From Nocardioides flavus (ex Wang et al. 2016) (GTDB lineage Bacteria; Actinomycetota; Actinomycetes; Propionibacteriales; Nocardioidaceae), in contig NZ_BNAD01000001.1 in assembly GCF_014653115.1 (NCBI RefSeq), positions 496,001 to 560,000 of the forward strand: a stretch of DNA of 64,000 nt. The letters run 5' to 3'. Below, in pieces: positions 1 through 9,248 of this stretch. The number at the start of each line of letters is the position of its first letter. Within the stretch, counting starts at the first letter, position 1. Both the position numbers and the translations under genes were made by a program. The notes under the pieces were generated by a model, which was not told the origin of the DNA, searched no databases, and saw nothing but the letters and a program-made list of their open reading frames with translations.

Positions 1-2
1 CG

Positions 3-185
3 GGCCCGGGCATCGACTTCGCGACCGCGTTCCCCGAGCCCGCGACGTACCGGCTGTTCCTGGACTTCCAGCACCGCGGCGCTGTCCGTACGGCCGGGTT
101 CACCGTCGAGTCGGGCGGCGCGCCCTCCGGCTCCGGCTCGGGCTCGGGCTCCGGCCACGAGGAGGACGACGACCATGACCACTGA
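3..185 (+). CDS. C-terminal end of a secreted, probably metal-related protein (partial)
   Basis: The reading frame is open from the window edge and stops at 183-185. The visible 60 residues form a beta-strand-rich segment ([13 protein letters not shown], then AGFTVE), then a Gly/Ser linker and a His/Asp/Glu-rich tail ending HEEDDDHDH. Such tails are typical of metal-binding extracytoplasmic proteins. The stop overlaps the start of the copper ATPase gene (ATG at 175), so the two are probably translationally coupled and functionally linked to copper handling. The N-terminus is outside the window and the family cannot be named. Confidence 0.7.
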   Translation, partial: GPGIDFATAFPEPATYRLFLDFQHRGAVRTAGFTVESGGAPSGSGSGSGSGHEEDDDHDH

Positions 186-2409
186 CCACGCTCCCGGGCC
201 GCTCGCCGACGTCGAGCTCGCCATCACCGGCATGACCTGCGCCTCGTGCGCCAACCGCATCGAGCGCAAGCTGAACAAGCTCGACGGCGTCACCGCCACG
301 GTCAACTACGCCACTGAGAAGGCCAAGGTCTCCTATCCCGGCACGGTGTCCACCGACGACCTGCTGCGCACCGTCGAGGCCGCGGGCTACGCCGCGGCGC
401 TGCCGACGCCGCCCTCCGGCGAGGTCGCCGTGGACGCGGAGCCCGAGCGCGACCCGCTGCTTCAGCGGCTGCTGGTGAGCACCGCGCTGAGCGTCCCCGT
501 CGTCGCGATGGCGATGGTGCCGGCGTGGCAGTTCACCCACTGGCAGTGGGCGTCGCTGGCGCTGGCCGCGCCGGTGGTGGTGTGGGGCGCGCTGCCCTTC
601 CACCGGGCCGCGTGGACCAACCTGCGCCACGGCGCGACGACGATGGACACCTTGGTGTCGATGGGTGTCCTGGCGGCCTTCGGGTGGTCGCTGTGGGCGC
701 TGTTCCTCGGCACCGCGGGCGAGCCCGGCATGACCCACCCGTTCCGGATCGCGATCGACCGCACCGACGGCGCCGGCAACATCTACCTCGAGGCCGCCGC
801 CGGCGTCACGACCTTCATCCTCGCCGGACGCTGGCTCGAGCACCGCTCGAAGCGCCGGGCCGGGGCCGCGCTGCGCGCCCTGCTCGAGCTCGGGGCCCGC
901 GACGTGGGGGTGCTGCGCAATGGGGTCGAGACCCGCATCCCGGTCGACCAGCTGGTCGTCGGCGACGAGTTCGTCGTACGCCCCGGCGAGAAGGTCGCCA
1001 CCGACGGCGAGGTCGTCGAGGGCACCTCGGCCGTCGACGCCTCGATGCTCACCGGCGAGTCCGTCCCGGTCGAGGTGCGCCCCGGCGACACCGTGGTCGG
1101 CGCCACCGTCAACGCCGGCGGGCGCCTCGTCGTGCGCGCCACCCGCGTCGGCGCCGACACCCAGCTCGCGCAGATGGCCCGCCTCGTCGAGGACGCCCAG
1201 AACGGCAAGGCCGAGGTGCAGCGCCTCGCCGACCGGATCTCCGGCGTCTTCGTCCCGGTGGTCATCGCCCTGGCCGTCGCCACCCTCGGCTTCTGGCTCG
1301 GTGCTGGTGGCGGGGCGACGGCGGCCTTCACCGCGGCCGTCGCCGTCCTGATCATCGCCTGCCCGTGCGCGCTGGGCCTGGCCACGCCGACCGCCCTCAT
1401 GGTCGGCACCGGCCGCGGCGCCCAGCTCGGCATCCTCATCAAGGGCCCCGAGGTCCTCGAGAACACCCGCCGCGTCGACACGATCGTGCTCGACAAGACC
1501 GGCACCGTCACCACCGGCGAGATGACCGTCCACGAGGTGGTGGCGGCCGACGGTGAGTCCGTCGACGACGTACGCCGGCTCGCGGCCGCGCTCGAGGCGG
1601 CCTCCGAGCACCCGATCGGCCGGGCCATCGCCGCCTCCGCGGACTCGCTACCGGCGGTCGAGGGCTTCACCAACCGCGAGGGCCTCGGGGTCGAGGGCGT
1701 CGTCGAGGGCCACGCCGTGGTCGTCGGCCGCCCCAGCCTGCTGGCCGACTGGTCGCAGCACCTGCCGGCCTCCCTCGCGGCCGCGGTCGAGCGCGCGCAG
1801 GCGCAGGGCCGTACGGCGGTCGCGGTCGGCTGGGACGGCCGCGCACGAGGCGTGATCGTCGTCGGAGACACGGTCAAGCCCACCTCGGCGGAGGCGATCG
1901 CCCGGCTGCGCGACCTCGGGCTGACGCCGGTCCTGCTCACCGGGGACAACGAGGCAGCGGCCCGCCACGTCGCCGGCCAGGTCGGGATCGAGACGGTCGT
2001 CGCCGACGTGCTGCCGGCCGACAAGGTCGACGAGGTCAAGCGGCTGCAGGCCGCCGGCAAGGTCGTGGCGATGGTCGGCGACGGGGTCAACGACGCCGCC
2101 GCGCTCGCCCAGGCCGACCTGGGCCTCGCGATGGGCACCGGCACCGACGTGGCGATCGAGGCCAGCGACCTGACGCTGGTGCGCGGCGACCTCCTCGTCG
2201 CGGTCGACGCGATCCGGCTCTCGCGGCGCACCCTCACCACGATCAAGGGCAACCTCTTCTGGGCCTTCGCCTACAACGTCGCGGCCCTCCCGCTCGCCGC
2301 GGCCGGCCTGCTCAACCCCATGCTGGCCGGCGCTGCGATGGCCTTCTCGAGCGTCTTCGTGGTGACCAACAGCCTGCGGCTGCGGGGGTTCCGCTCGTCG
2401 GTGGCCTGA
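175..2409 (+). CDS. copA: Copper-translocating P1B-type ATPase
   Basis: This is a 744-residue P-type ATPase that exports Cu(I) across the cytoplasmic membrane using ATP. There is one N-terminal heavy-metal-associated domain with GMTCASC at residues 19-25, the actuator TGES at 293-296, the ion-binding CPC at 396-398 in a transmembrane helix, the phosphorylated Asp440 in DKTGT, and the hinge motif [10 protein letters not shown]. The CPC motif fits the Cu+/Ag+ subgroup. The ATG overlaps the end of the upstream His-rich protein gene by 11 bases. Length and domain order are normal. A strong inverted repeat follows about 40 bases after the stop. Confidence 0.95.
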   Translation: MTTDHAPGPLADVELAITGMTCASCANRIERKLNKLDGVTATVNYATEKAKVSYPGTVSTDDLLRTVEAAGYAAALPTPPSGEVAVDAEPERDPLLQRLLVSTALSVPVVAMAMVPAWQFTHWQWASLALAAPVVVWGALPFHRAAWTNLRHGATTMDTLVSMGVLAAFGWSLWALFLGTAGEPGMTHPFRIAIDRTDGAGNIYLEAAAGVTTFILAGRWLEHRSKRRAGAALRALLELGARDVGVLRNGVETRIPVDQLVVGDEFVVRPGEKVATDGEVVEGTSAVDASMLTGESVPVEVRPGDTVVGATVNAGGRLVVRATRVGADTQLAQMARLVEDAQNGKAEVQRLADRISGVFVPVVIALAVATLGFWLGAGGGATAAFTAAVAVLIIACPCALGLATPTALMVGTGRGAQLGILIKGPEVLENTRRVDTIVLDKTGTVTTGEMTVHEVVAADGESVDDVRRLAAALEAASEHPIGRAIAASADSLPAVEGFTNREGLGVEGVVEGHAVVVGRPSLLADWSQHLPASLAAAVERAQAQGRTAVAVGWDGRARGVIVVGDTVKPTSAEAIARLRDLGLTPVLLTGDNEAAARHVAGQVGIETVVADVLPADKVDEVKRLQAAGKVVAMVGDGVNDAAALAQADLGLAMGTGTDVAIEASDLTLVRGDLLVAVDAIRLSRRTLTTIKGNLFWAFAYNVAALPLAAAGLLNPMLAGAAMAFSSVFVVTNSLRLRGFRSSVA

Positions 2410-2447
2410 CGCCGTACGCCTCGCGTCGCGCCCCGCGTCCCACCTGC

Positions 2448-2509
2448 GTAGTCCGGGACGTTCCGGTAGGGATATCGCCCGGAACGCCTACCGGAACGTC
2501 CCTGACTAC
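2448..2509. repeat. Palindromic repeat, family A copy 1
   Basis: Two 23-base arms (2448-2470 and 2487-2509) are inverted copies with one mismatch, separated by 16 bases. The core GGGACGTTCCGGTAGG recurs nearly unchanged in the second family A copy at 26523-26586, so this is a dispersed repeat and not only a hairpin. Sitting downstream of copA, it could also act as a terminator, though no T-tract follows. Confidence 0.8.
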
Positions 2510-2640
2510 CGGGGACGGGCAGCGAGGCAGGCACCGCCCCCGGGGTGGCCGCGCCCGTGAACACAAGGTGCACAACGGTGACCGGCGCCACAGGACGGGC
2601 GATTGTGACGGGCGACACAGCCCCCCTCGAAGGAGCCGCC

Positions 2641-3633
2641 ATGCGCCGGCACATCCCCCTCACCTCACTCGCCTGCCTCACCATGCTCACCCTCGCCGCC
2701 TGCGGTGGCGGCGACGCCGACCCGGCCGCCTACCCGGAGGACGACATCACCATGGTCGTCCCGTTCTCGGCGGGCGGTCCGACCGACACCGTGGCCCGGC
2801 TGATCGCCGAGCCGATGGCCGAGGAGCTCGGCGCGGACATCGTCGTGCAGAACGTCGAAGGTGCCGGCGGCACCATCGCCGGCGGCCAGGTGGCCGACGC
2901 CGACGCGGACGGCTACGAGGTCCTGATCCACCACATCGGCATGTCGACCGCCCCCGGCCTCTACCCCGACCTGGCGTACGACCCGCTGGAGGACTTCAAG
3001 ACCGTCGGCCTGGTCACCGACGTCCCGATGACGATCGTGGCTCGTCCCGACTTCGAGCCCGAGACGCTCGAGGACCTCGTCTCGTACGTCGAGGAGAACG
3101 CCGACACCGTGACCCTCGCCAACGCCGGCGTCGGCGCCGCGTCGCAGCTGTGCGGCCTGCTCATCGAGCAGGCGGTGGGTGTCGACCTGACCGAGGTGCC
3201 CTACGACGGCACGGGCCCGGCGATGACGGACCTGATGGGCGGCCAGGTCGACTTCATGTGCGACCAGACCACCAACACCGCCTCGCAGCTCCAGGCGGGC
3301 AAGATCAAGGGCTACGCCGTCACGACCCCGGAGCCGGTCGAGGCGCTGCCCGACCTCCCGACGACCGCCGAGGCGGGCCTGCCCGACGTCCAGGTCGGCG
3401 TCTGGCACGGCCTGTACGTCCCGGCCGACACGCCGGACGAGATCGTCGAGAAGCTGACCGCCGCGCTCGAGGTGGCCCTGGAGGACCAGAACGTCGTCGA
3501 CCAGATGGCCACCCTCGGCACCACGCCGGTCCCCGCCGAGGACGTGACCCCCGAGGCCCACACGGCGAAGCTCGAGGAGCAGATCGACCTGTGGACGCCG
3601 ATCATCGAGGAGTCCGGAGTCACCGGCGGATGA
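2641..3633 (+). CDS. tctC: Tripartite tricarboxylate transporter substrate-binding lipoprotein
   Basis: This is a 330-residue periplasmic-type binding protein of the TctC/Bug family, which captures a carboxylate and delivers it to the TctAB membrane complex. It has a lipoprotein signal with the lipobox LAAC at Cys21, then the family motif VPFSAGGPTDTVAR and an NVEGAGGTIAG segment. The ATG at 2641 is chosen because a GAAGGAG ribosome site lies 5-12 bases upstream and the signal peptide starts there; in-frame ATGs further upstream add a sequence with no sense. It overlaps tctB by 4 bases. The substrate cannot be read from sequence. Confidence 0.93.
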   Translation: MRRHIPLTSLACLTMLTLAACGGGDADPAAYPEDDITMVVPFSAGGPTDTVARLIAEPMAEELGADIVVQNVEGAGGTIAGGQVADADADGYEVLIHHIGMSTAPGLYPDLAYDPLEDFKTVGLVTDVPMTIVARPDFEPETLEDLVSYVEENADTVTLANAGVGAASQLCGLLIEQAVGVDLTEVPYDGTGPAMTDLMGGQVDFMCDQTTNTASQLQAGKIKGYAVTTPEPVEALPDLPTTAEAGLPDVQVGVWHGLYVPADTPDEIVEKLTAALEVALEDQNVVDQMATLGTTPVPAEDVTPEAHTAKLEEQIDLWTPIIEESGVTGG

Positions 3634-4139
3634 GCACCGACACTGGTGTCGGGAACGGCGCCGGGCACAGCCCGGCGCCGTTCCGGCCGGACCTGCTCGC
3701 GGGCGGGAGCTTCATCGCCCTCGGGCTGGCCTTCGCGATCGGCGGAGCGAGGTACGACGTCGGCTCGGCGCTGCGGATGGGCTCGGGCTACGTGCCGATC
3801 GCCCTCGGCGGAACCCTGGTCGTGCTCGGCGCGCTGGTCGTCGTGATGGCCTTCCGGGGCGGGGACCCCGCCATCCGTGACGTCGAGCGCCCGCCGGTGC
3901 CGTGGCGCCGGGCCGGACTCCTGGTGGCGGCCATCCTCTTCTTCGGGTTCACGGTCGAGGGCCTCGGCCTGGCGCCGACCCTGCTGGTCACGACGTTCCT
4001 GGCGGCCCTGGCCGCGCCCGAGGTGAAGCCCGTGCGCGCGGCCCTGACCGCGGCAGGGATCACCGCGCTGTGCCTGGTCGTCTTCGTGGCCCTGCTGCAG
4101 CTGAAGCTGCCGCTGCTCGGCGACTGGCTGGGAGGCTGA
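3630..4139 (+). CDS. tctB: Tripartite tricarboxylate transporter small membrane subunit
   Basis: This is a 169-residue TctB-family membrane protein with about four hydrophobic segments (near residues 25-40, 53-73, 92-125 and 138-160). It forms the membrane complex with TctA. ATG overlaps the tctC stop in an ATGA arrangement. It is the middle gene of tctCBA and is recognised mainly by position, size and topology, as the family is poorly conserved. Confidence 0.9.
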   Translation: MSTDTGVGNGAGHSPAPFRPDLLAGGSFIALGLAFAIGGARYDVGSALRMGSGYVPIALGGTLVVLGALVVVMAFRGGDPAIRDVERPPVPWRRAGLLVAAILFFGFTVEGLGLAPTLLVTTFLAALAAPEVKPVRAALTAAGITALCLVVFVALLQLKLPLLGDWLGG

Positions 4140-4140
4140 C

Positions 4141-5640
4141 GTGGACGGCATCCTCCTCGGGCTGGAGACCGCTCTCCAGCCTGGCAACATCCTCATCTGC
4201 CTCCTCGGCGTCACCCTCGGCACCGCCGTCGGCGTGCTGCCGGGCATCGGCCCGACCGCGACGGTGGCCCTGCTGCTGCCGATCACCTTCGAGTTCGACC
4301 CGGTGGCCTCGCTCATCATGCTCGCCGGCATCTACTACGGCGCCCAGTACGGCGGCTCGACGACCGCGATCCTGCTGAACCTGCCCGGGGAGTCGTCCTC
4401 GGTGGTCACCGCCCTCGACGGGCACCAGATGGCCAAGCAGGGCAGGGCCGGTCCGGCGCTCGCGACCGCGGCGCTGGGCTCGTTCTTCGCCGGCACCGTC
4501 GCGACGGTCGTGCTCGCGATGTTCGCGCCACCCCTGGCAGACCTGGCGCTGAAGTTCGGGCCGGCGGACTTCTTCTCCATCGTGGTGCTCGGCCTCATCG
4601 CGTCCATCGCCCTGGCGAGCGGCTCGACGGTGAAGGCGTTGGCCATGATCGTGCTCGGCCTGCTGCTGGGCACGATCGGGCAGGACCAGTTCACCGGCGT
4701 CCCCCGCTTCACCTTCGGGGTGCGGGAGCTCTACGGCGGACTGGACTTCGTGTCGCTCGCGGTCGGCCTGTTCGGCCTGGCGGAGATCATCCGCAACCTC
4801 GAGTCGAGGCACTCCACCGAGCTGGTGACCCGCAAGGTGCAGGGCCTCTGGCTCACCCGGGACGACTTCCGTCGCATCCGGATGCCGGTCCTGCGCGGGA
4901 CGGCGCTGGGCTCCGCGCTGGGCGTGCTGCCGGGCGGCGGCCACGTGCTGGCGAGCTTCACCTCGTACTCGCTGGAGAAGAAGCTGTCGAAGGAGCCGAA
5001 GAAGTTCGGGACCGGCGTGATCGAGGGCGTCGCGGCACCCGAGTCGGCCAACAACGCAGCGGCCCAGACCTCGTTCATCCCGCTGTTGTCGCTGGGCCTG
5101 CCGACCCACCCGGTGATGGCACTGCTCGTCGGCGCCTTCATCATCCAGGGCATCACCCCGGGCCCCAACGTCATCAACGACGAGCCCGAGCTGGTCTGGG
5201 GCCTGATCGCCTCGATGTGGGTGGGCAACCTCCTGCTGGTGCTGCTCAACCTGCCGCTCATCGGCATCTGGGTGCGCATGCTGACCGTGCCCTACAACGT
5301 GCTGTTCCCGGCGATCATCGCGTTCGCCTCGATCGGCTGCTACTCGATCGGGCTCAACGCCTGGGACGTGTTCGCGATCGCCGGGGCCGGCCTGCTCGGC
5401 TACTTCCTCATCCGGTGGGGCTGCGAGGCCGCGCCGTTGCTGCTCGGGTTCGTGCTCGGGCCGCTGCTGGAGGAGAACCTGCGCCGGGCGATGATCATCA
5501 GCCGCGGTGACCCGAGCGTCTTCGTCACCCGTCCGATCTCGGCGTCGCTGCTGCTCCTGGCGGCGATCATCATCGTGGTCGCGGTGCTCCCGTCCGTACG
5601 CAAGAAGCGCGAGGTCGTCTTCCAGGGCGAGGACGACTGA
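4141..5640 (+). CDS. tctA: Tripartite tricarboxylate transporter large membrane subunit
   Basis: This is a 499-residue TctA-family permease with about 12 hydrophobic segments. Family signatures seen are GVLPGIGPTATVALLLP near residue 30, YYGAQYGGSTTAILLNLPGE near residue 62, and the second-half equivalents GVLPGGGHVL and AAPESANNAAAQ. Both glycine-rich repeats are intact. GTG start lies one base after the tctB stop. It is the last gene of the operon; a palindromic repeat region separates it from the convergent regulator gene. Confidence 0.95.
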   Translation: MDGILLGLETALQPGNILICLLGVTLGTAVGVLPGIGPTATVALLLPITFEFDPVASLIMLAGIYYGAQYGGSTTAILLNLPGESSSVVTALDGHQMAKQGRAGPALATAALGSFFAGTVATVVLAMFAPPLADLALKFGPADFFSIVVLGLIASIALASGSTVKALAMIVLGLLLGTIGQDQFTGVPRFTFGVRELYGGLDFVSLAVGLFGLAEIIRNLESRHSTELVTRKVQGLWLTRDDFRRIRMPVLRGTALGSALGVLPGGGHVLASFTSYSLEKKLSKEPKKFGTGVIEGVAAPESANNAAAQTSFIPLLSLGLPTHPVMALLVGAFIIQGITPGPNVINDEPELVWGLIASMWVGNLLLVLLNLPLIGIWVRMLTVPYNVLFPAIIAFASIGCYSIGLNAWDVFAIAGAGLLGYFLIRWGCEAAPLLLGFVLGPLLEENLRRAMIISRGDPSVFVTRPISASLLLLAAIIIVVAVLPSVRKKREVVFQGEDD

Positions 5641-5652
5641 GCGCACGTCCTC

Positions 5653-5706
5653 GAGCGGTGCGTGAGGCAGGTTCTGATCCTCGAGAACCTGCCTCACGCA
5701 CCGCTC
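5653..5706. repeat. Palindromic repeat, family B copy 1
   Basis: Two perfectly complementary 23-base arms (5653-5675, 5684-5706) flank an 8-base loop. The core is GTGCGTGAGGCAGGTTCT. It lies between the convergent tctA and response-regulator genes and can fold into a very stable hairpin in either transcript. Confidence 0.85.
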
Positions 5707-5725
5707 AGCTGCGTGCCGACGTGAC

Positions 5726-5778
5726 AGCGGTGCACGAGGCCGGTTTCTGCGCTGGAGAACCTGCCTCACTCACCGCCT
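5726..5778. repeat. Palindromic repeat, family B copy 2 (diverged)
   Basis: Arms 5726-5748 and 5756-5778 are related to the copy 20 bases upstream (AGCGGTGC and AGAACCTGCCTCAC retained) but have several mismatches. The stop codon of the response-regulator gene on the minus strand touches its right edge. Confidence 0.65.
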
Positions 5779-6473
5779 CACCGGCCGGGGGTGGAGGGCT
5801 GCCAGCGGTACTCCACCTCCGGCCGTCCGCTGCCCCCGTAGCGCAGCGCCCGGGCGACGAGCCCGATGTCGGCGAGGTGCTCGAGGTAGCGCCGGGCGGT
5901 GACCCGCGAGCTGTCGAGGCGCTCGGCGAGCTCGCGCGCGGACAGCACCCCCGGCGGCGTACGGAGGTGGTCCATCGCCTCGTGCAGCCGGTCGGCGGTC
6001 AGGCCCTTGGGCAGCGCCCCGTCGGAGGTCGCGACCCGCAGCGACCCAAGCATCCGGTCGACCTCGTCCTGCAGCACCTCGTCGGGCGCGGCGCCGAGCT
6101 GGCGGCGGTAGTCGGCGTACTGCTCGAGCTTGGCGCGGAACATCGGGAATGTGAACGGCTTGATCAGGTAGAGCACGACCCCGTGCGCGACCGCGCGGCG
6201 CACCATCTCGGCGTCGCGGGCCGAGGTCACCGCGATCACGTCGCACATCGTCCCTGCCGCCCGCAGGTTGCGCAGCAGGCCGAGGCCGTGGCCGTCGGGG
6301 AGGTACATGTCGAGCAGCACGAGGTCGACCTCGTGCTCCTTGAGCAGCCGTACGGCCTCGGTCGCGGAGTGCGCGACCCCGACGACGTCGAAGCCGGCGA
6401 CGCGGCGGGTGTACTCGGCGTGCGCCTCCGCGGCGAGCGGCTCGTCCTCGACGACCAGGACCCGTACGTTCAC
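5778..6473 (-). CDS. CitB/DctR-type response regulator
   Basis: This is a 231-residue two-component response regulator. The receiver domain (about residues 4-120) has the acidic pair E9-D10, phospho-acceptor Asp55 in LVLLDMYLPDGHG, and the conserved KPF lysine. The C-terminal third (about 170-231) is a winged-helix-like DNA-binding region (LSARELAERLDSSRVTARRYLEHL) as in CitB/DcuR regulators. GTG start overlaps the stop of the sensor-kinase gene by 4 bases. It converges on tctCBA, and by analogy with CitAB/TctDE systems it probably controls uptake of a carboxylate; the link to tct is inference from position. Confidence 0.93.
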   Translation of the reverse strand: MNVRVLVVEDEPLAAEAHAEYTRRVAGFDVVGVAHSATEAVRLLKEHEVDLVLLDMYLPDGHGLGLLRNLRAAGTMCDVIAVTSARDAEMVRRAVAHGVVLYLIKPFTFPMFRAKLEQYADYRRQLGAAPDEVLQDEVDRMLGSLRVATSDGALPKGLTADRLHEAMDHLRTPPGVLSARELAERLDSSRVTARRYLEHLADIGLVARALRYGGSGRPEVEYRWQPSTPGR

Positions 6474-8083
6474 CGGGACTCGCCCCCCGGCTGCTCGCCC
6501 AGCACCACGACGAGCTCCGCGCCACCGAGCGCGGAGCGCCCGATTGTGACGCCGCCGCCGAGGCGTCGCGCCACCTGCGAGACGAGGGCCAGGCCGAGCC
6601 CGTGCCCGTCCGCCGCGTCGACCTTCGTCGTCCACCCGCGCTCCAGGGCATGGGTGGCCTCGTCGGCCGTGAGCCCGGGGCCGCTGTCCCCGACGACGAC
6701 GCGGGCGTGGGTGGGCGAGCCCTCGAGGTGCACCTCGATCCGCTTCTCGGCACTGCCGGCGACCGCGTCGATGGCGTTGTCGACGAGGTTGCCCAGGACG
6801 GTGACGAGGTCGCGCGGCGAGGCGAGGTCGAAGGAGCCGGGCAGCTCCCCGGTCACGGTCAGCGAGATGCCGCGCTCGGCGGCCTCCGCGGACTTGCCGA
6901 GCAGCAGCGCGGCGACGACGGGGTCGCCGACCGCCGCGACCACCCGGTCGGTGAGCATCTGGGCGACCTTGAGCTCGTCGGTGACGAAGTCGACCGCGTC
7001 GTCGGGGCGGCCCATCTCGATGAGGGACACCACGGTGTGCAACCGGTTGGCGGCCTCGTGGGTCTGCGCGCGCAGGGACTCGGTGAGGCCGCGGACGGTG
7101 TCGAGCTCGCCGGTCACGGCCTGGAGCTCGGTGTGGTCGCGCAGCGTGACGACCGCGCCGACCTCCTTGCCGTCCCAGAACGCGGCGCTCGAGCTGGCGA
7201 CCAGCACGTGGTCGCCGGTGACGTAGACCTCGTCGGCGCCCTTGTCCCCCGCCGCGGCCGCGACCAGCGCGGGCGGCAGGCCCAGGTCGTCGAGGGACCG
7301 CCCGACGACGTCGTCGGGCAGCCCGAGGAGGCGGCGCGCCTCGTCGTTGACCAGCTGCACGCGGCCCTCGAGGTCGATGAGCAGCAGGCCCTCGCGCACG
7401 GCGTGGAGGACGGCGCTGTAGTACTCGTACATCCGGGTGATCTCGCGCTCGCCCATGCCGTGGGTCTGGCGCCGCAGCCGCTGGGAGATCAGCCACGCGC
7501 CGACCACCCCGACGACGAGGACCGCCACCGCCGCGACGACGATGTCGGCGAACTCGTCGACGAGCAGGTCGTCGAGCTGGGTGAGCGTGATGCCGACCGC
7601 GACCAGCGCCACGACAGGCGGGTCCGTCCCTCCGGTGGACGCGAAGACCGGGACGATGGCGCGGATCGACGGCCCGAGCGTGCCGACGTACTCCTCGGTG
7701 TAGACCTCGCCCTCGAGCGCGCCGCCGAGGTTGCCGATGAACGTCTTGCCCAGCTGGACGGGGTTCGGGTGCGACCACCGCGTGCGGTCGCGGTCCATGA
7801 TCACCACGAAGTCGACGCCGGTGTCGACGCGCACCGACTCCGCGAAGGGCTGGAGCAGCGCCGCCGGGTCCGGCGTCTCCCTCGCCTCCTGCACGATGGG
7901 TGAGCGCGCCACGGCCGTCGCGACCGAGATCGCCTCGTCCCGGGCGCTGGCGCGGATGTCGTTGCGCGCGTCGTACGTCGCGAGGGCGAGCGCCGTGACC
8001 ACGAGGACCAGCACCGCGATGAGCTGCAGCACCAGCACCTGGCGCGCCACGGACTGTTCGCGGCGGCGGGGACGCGTCAGCAC
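6470..8083 (-). CDS. CitA/DcuS-type sensor histidine kinase
   Basis: This is a 537-residue membrane sensor kinase. There are TM helices at about 16-36 and 180-200 with an extracytoplasmic sensor between them containing MDRDRTRWSHPNP, the signature of the CitA/DcuS PAS-like ligand domain. A cytoplasmic PAS (about 215-310), a histidine segment THEAANRLHTVVSLIEMG, an N-box (LGNLVDNAIDAV) and a GDSGPGLT ATP lid follow. GTG start is chosen because the basic N-terminus leads straight into TM1. It heads the kinase-regulator operon and likely senses a di- or tricarboxylate. Confidence 0.93.
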   Translation of the reverse strand: MLTRPRRREQSVARQVLVLQLIAVLVLVVTALALATYDARNDIRASARDEAISVATAVARSPIVQEARETPDPAALLQPFAESVRVDTGVDFVVIMDRDRTRWSHPNPVQLGKTFIGNLGGALEGEVYTEEYVGTLGPSIRAIVPVFASTGGTDPPVVALVAVGITLTQLDDLLVDEFADIVVAAVAVLVVGVVGAWLISQRLRRQTHGMGEREITRMYEYYSAVLHAVREGLLLIDLEGRVQLVNDEARRLLGLPDDVVGRSLDDLGLPPALVAAAAGDKGADEVYVTGDHVLVASSSAAFWDGKEVGAVVTLRDHTELQAVTGELDTVRGLTESLRAQTHEAANRLHTVVSLIEMGRPDDAVDFVTDELKVAQMLTDRVVAAVGDPVVAALLLGKSAEAAERGISLTVTGELPGSFDLASPRDLVTVLGNLVDNAIDAVAGSAEKRIEVHLEGSPTHARVVVGDSGPGLTADEATHALERGWTTKVDAADGHGLGLALVSQVARRLGGGVTIGRSALGGAELVVVLGEQPGGESR

Positions 8084-8143
8084 CGGCTCATCGTAGGTCC
8101 GGGGGTGAGGCGCGTTCGCCGTCTGCTTCGTAGGGTGGGACCC

Positions 8144-8860
8144 ATGGGACTCAAGGACCTCATCACCTCCGGCCGCTCCGGTGCGCCGACGACGAAGTCG
8201 GCGCTCGAGGCCGCCGAGGACCCGCGTCCCGACCCGGGCGCGATCGACCGGCTGGTCGAGATGCTCCTCGACGTCGGTCTCGACGGCCGCGGCCCGCTCA
8301 GCCCGGTGCGCTCGGTCGCCGACGAGGCGCTGCGCAAGGCCGGCGGCGACCGGGAGCGGGCGATCGGCGCGCTGGCCCGCCGCAGCACCATCACGGGCGG
8401 CGTCGCCGGGTTCGTCACCGGGCTCGGCGGGTTCGTCACGATGCCGGTCTCGCTGCCGGTCAACGTCGCGGAGTTCTACCTCCAGGCCGTGCGGATGGTC
8501 GGCGGCATCGCGGTGCTGCGTGGCTACGACATCGACCAGCCGCGGGTGCGGAGCGCGATCCTGCTGACGCTGGTCGGCTCCGACGCCGACGAGGTGCTCC
8601 GGAAGGCCGGGATGACGTCGGCCGGCGGCGCGGTCACGTCGTACGCGCTGAAGGGCCTGCCGCCCGCGGCGCTGATGATGGTCAACAAGGCCGTCGGCTT
8701 CCGGTTGATGCGCGGGGTCAGCGAGAAGGTGCTGGCGCGGTTCGGTCGCGGCGTGCCGTTCGCCGGCGGACTGGTCGGTGGAGGGATCGACGGCTTCATG
8801 ATGAAGAAGATCGCCGACCACGCGATGAAGGAGTTCCCGGTGTCGGCGGCCTCCGCCTGA
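8144..8860 (+). CDS. EcsC-family protein
   Basis: This is a 238-residue protein with a central Gly/Val-rich hydrophobic segment (TGLGGFVTMPVSLPVNVAEFY, about residues 95-115) and further Gly-rich helices, matching the EcsC protein family, whose biochemical role is unknown. The ATG is chosen because a TAGGGT -10-like box at 8131-8136 lies 7 bases upstream, indicating a leaderless transcript. It is divergent from the sensor-kinase gene. Confidence 0.75.
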   Translation: MGLKDLITSGRSGAPTTKSALEAAEDPRPDPGAIDRLVEMLLDVGLDGRGPLSPVRSVADEALRKAGGDRERAIGALARRSTITGGVAGFVTGLGGFVTMPVSLPVNVAEFYLQAVRMVGGIAVLRGYDIDQPRVRSAILLTLVGSDADEVLRKAGMTSAGGAVTSYALKGLPPAALMMVNKAVGFRLMRGVSEKVLARFGRGVPFAGGLVGGGIDGFMMKKIADHAMKEFPVSAASA

Positions 8861-8891
8861 TCCTCGTGCCTGTCTGGGACAATCGACCTTC

Positions 8892-9248
8892 GTGGACGGA
8901 TTCCTGCCCCTCGCGCTGATCGGTGCGTCGCTGCTCTTCTCGATCGTGGTGCTGGTCTACGTCGCGCTGGACCTCACGCCGGACTGGGGGTTGCTCGGCT
9001 TCGCCGCCGTCATCGAGGTCGCGACGCTGGTGCTGCTCGTGATCGCGGCGTTCCAGGTCGGTGGGGCGGACCTGTCGGGTCCGGGGCTCATCACGTTCTT
9101 CGGCTACCTGCTGGCGGGCCTGGTGCTGCTGCCGCTCGGCTTCGCCTGGTCGCTGGCCGAGCGCAGCCGAGGCGCGACCGCGGTGCTGCTGATCGCCGGG
9201 CTGGCGCAGGCCTTCGTGGTCGTACGCGCCCTGGCGGTGTGGCAGTGA
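8892..9248 (+). CDS. Small membrane protein, unknown function
   Basis: This is a 118-residue protein with four predicted transmembrane helices (about 6-28, 35-58, 68-90, 95-115). No family is recognised. GTG start; a GACAAT box lies 8 bases before it. Its stop overlaps the GTG of the next membrane-protein gene (GTGA), so the two form a translationally coupled pair. Confidence 0.75.
   Translation: MDGFLPLALIGASLLFSIVVLVYVALDLTPDWGLLGFAAVIEVATLVLLVIAAFQVGGADLSGPGLITFFGYLLAGLVLLPLGFAWSLAERSRGATAVLLIAGLAQAFVVVRALAVWQ

Noticed and set aside
100..2252. Long open frames opposite and in other frames of copA
   Set aside because: Arg/Ala/Gly-rich translations without domains, a by-product of high GC; copA has all motifs in its own frame.
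4060..5769. Long minus-strand frame opposite tctA
   Set aside because: Low-complexity Arg/His/Gln translation; tctA motifs and hydrophobicity fix the plus-strand frame.
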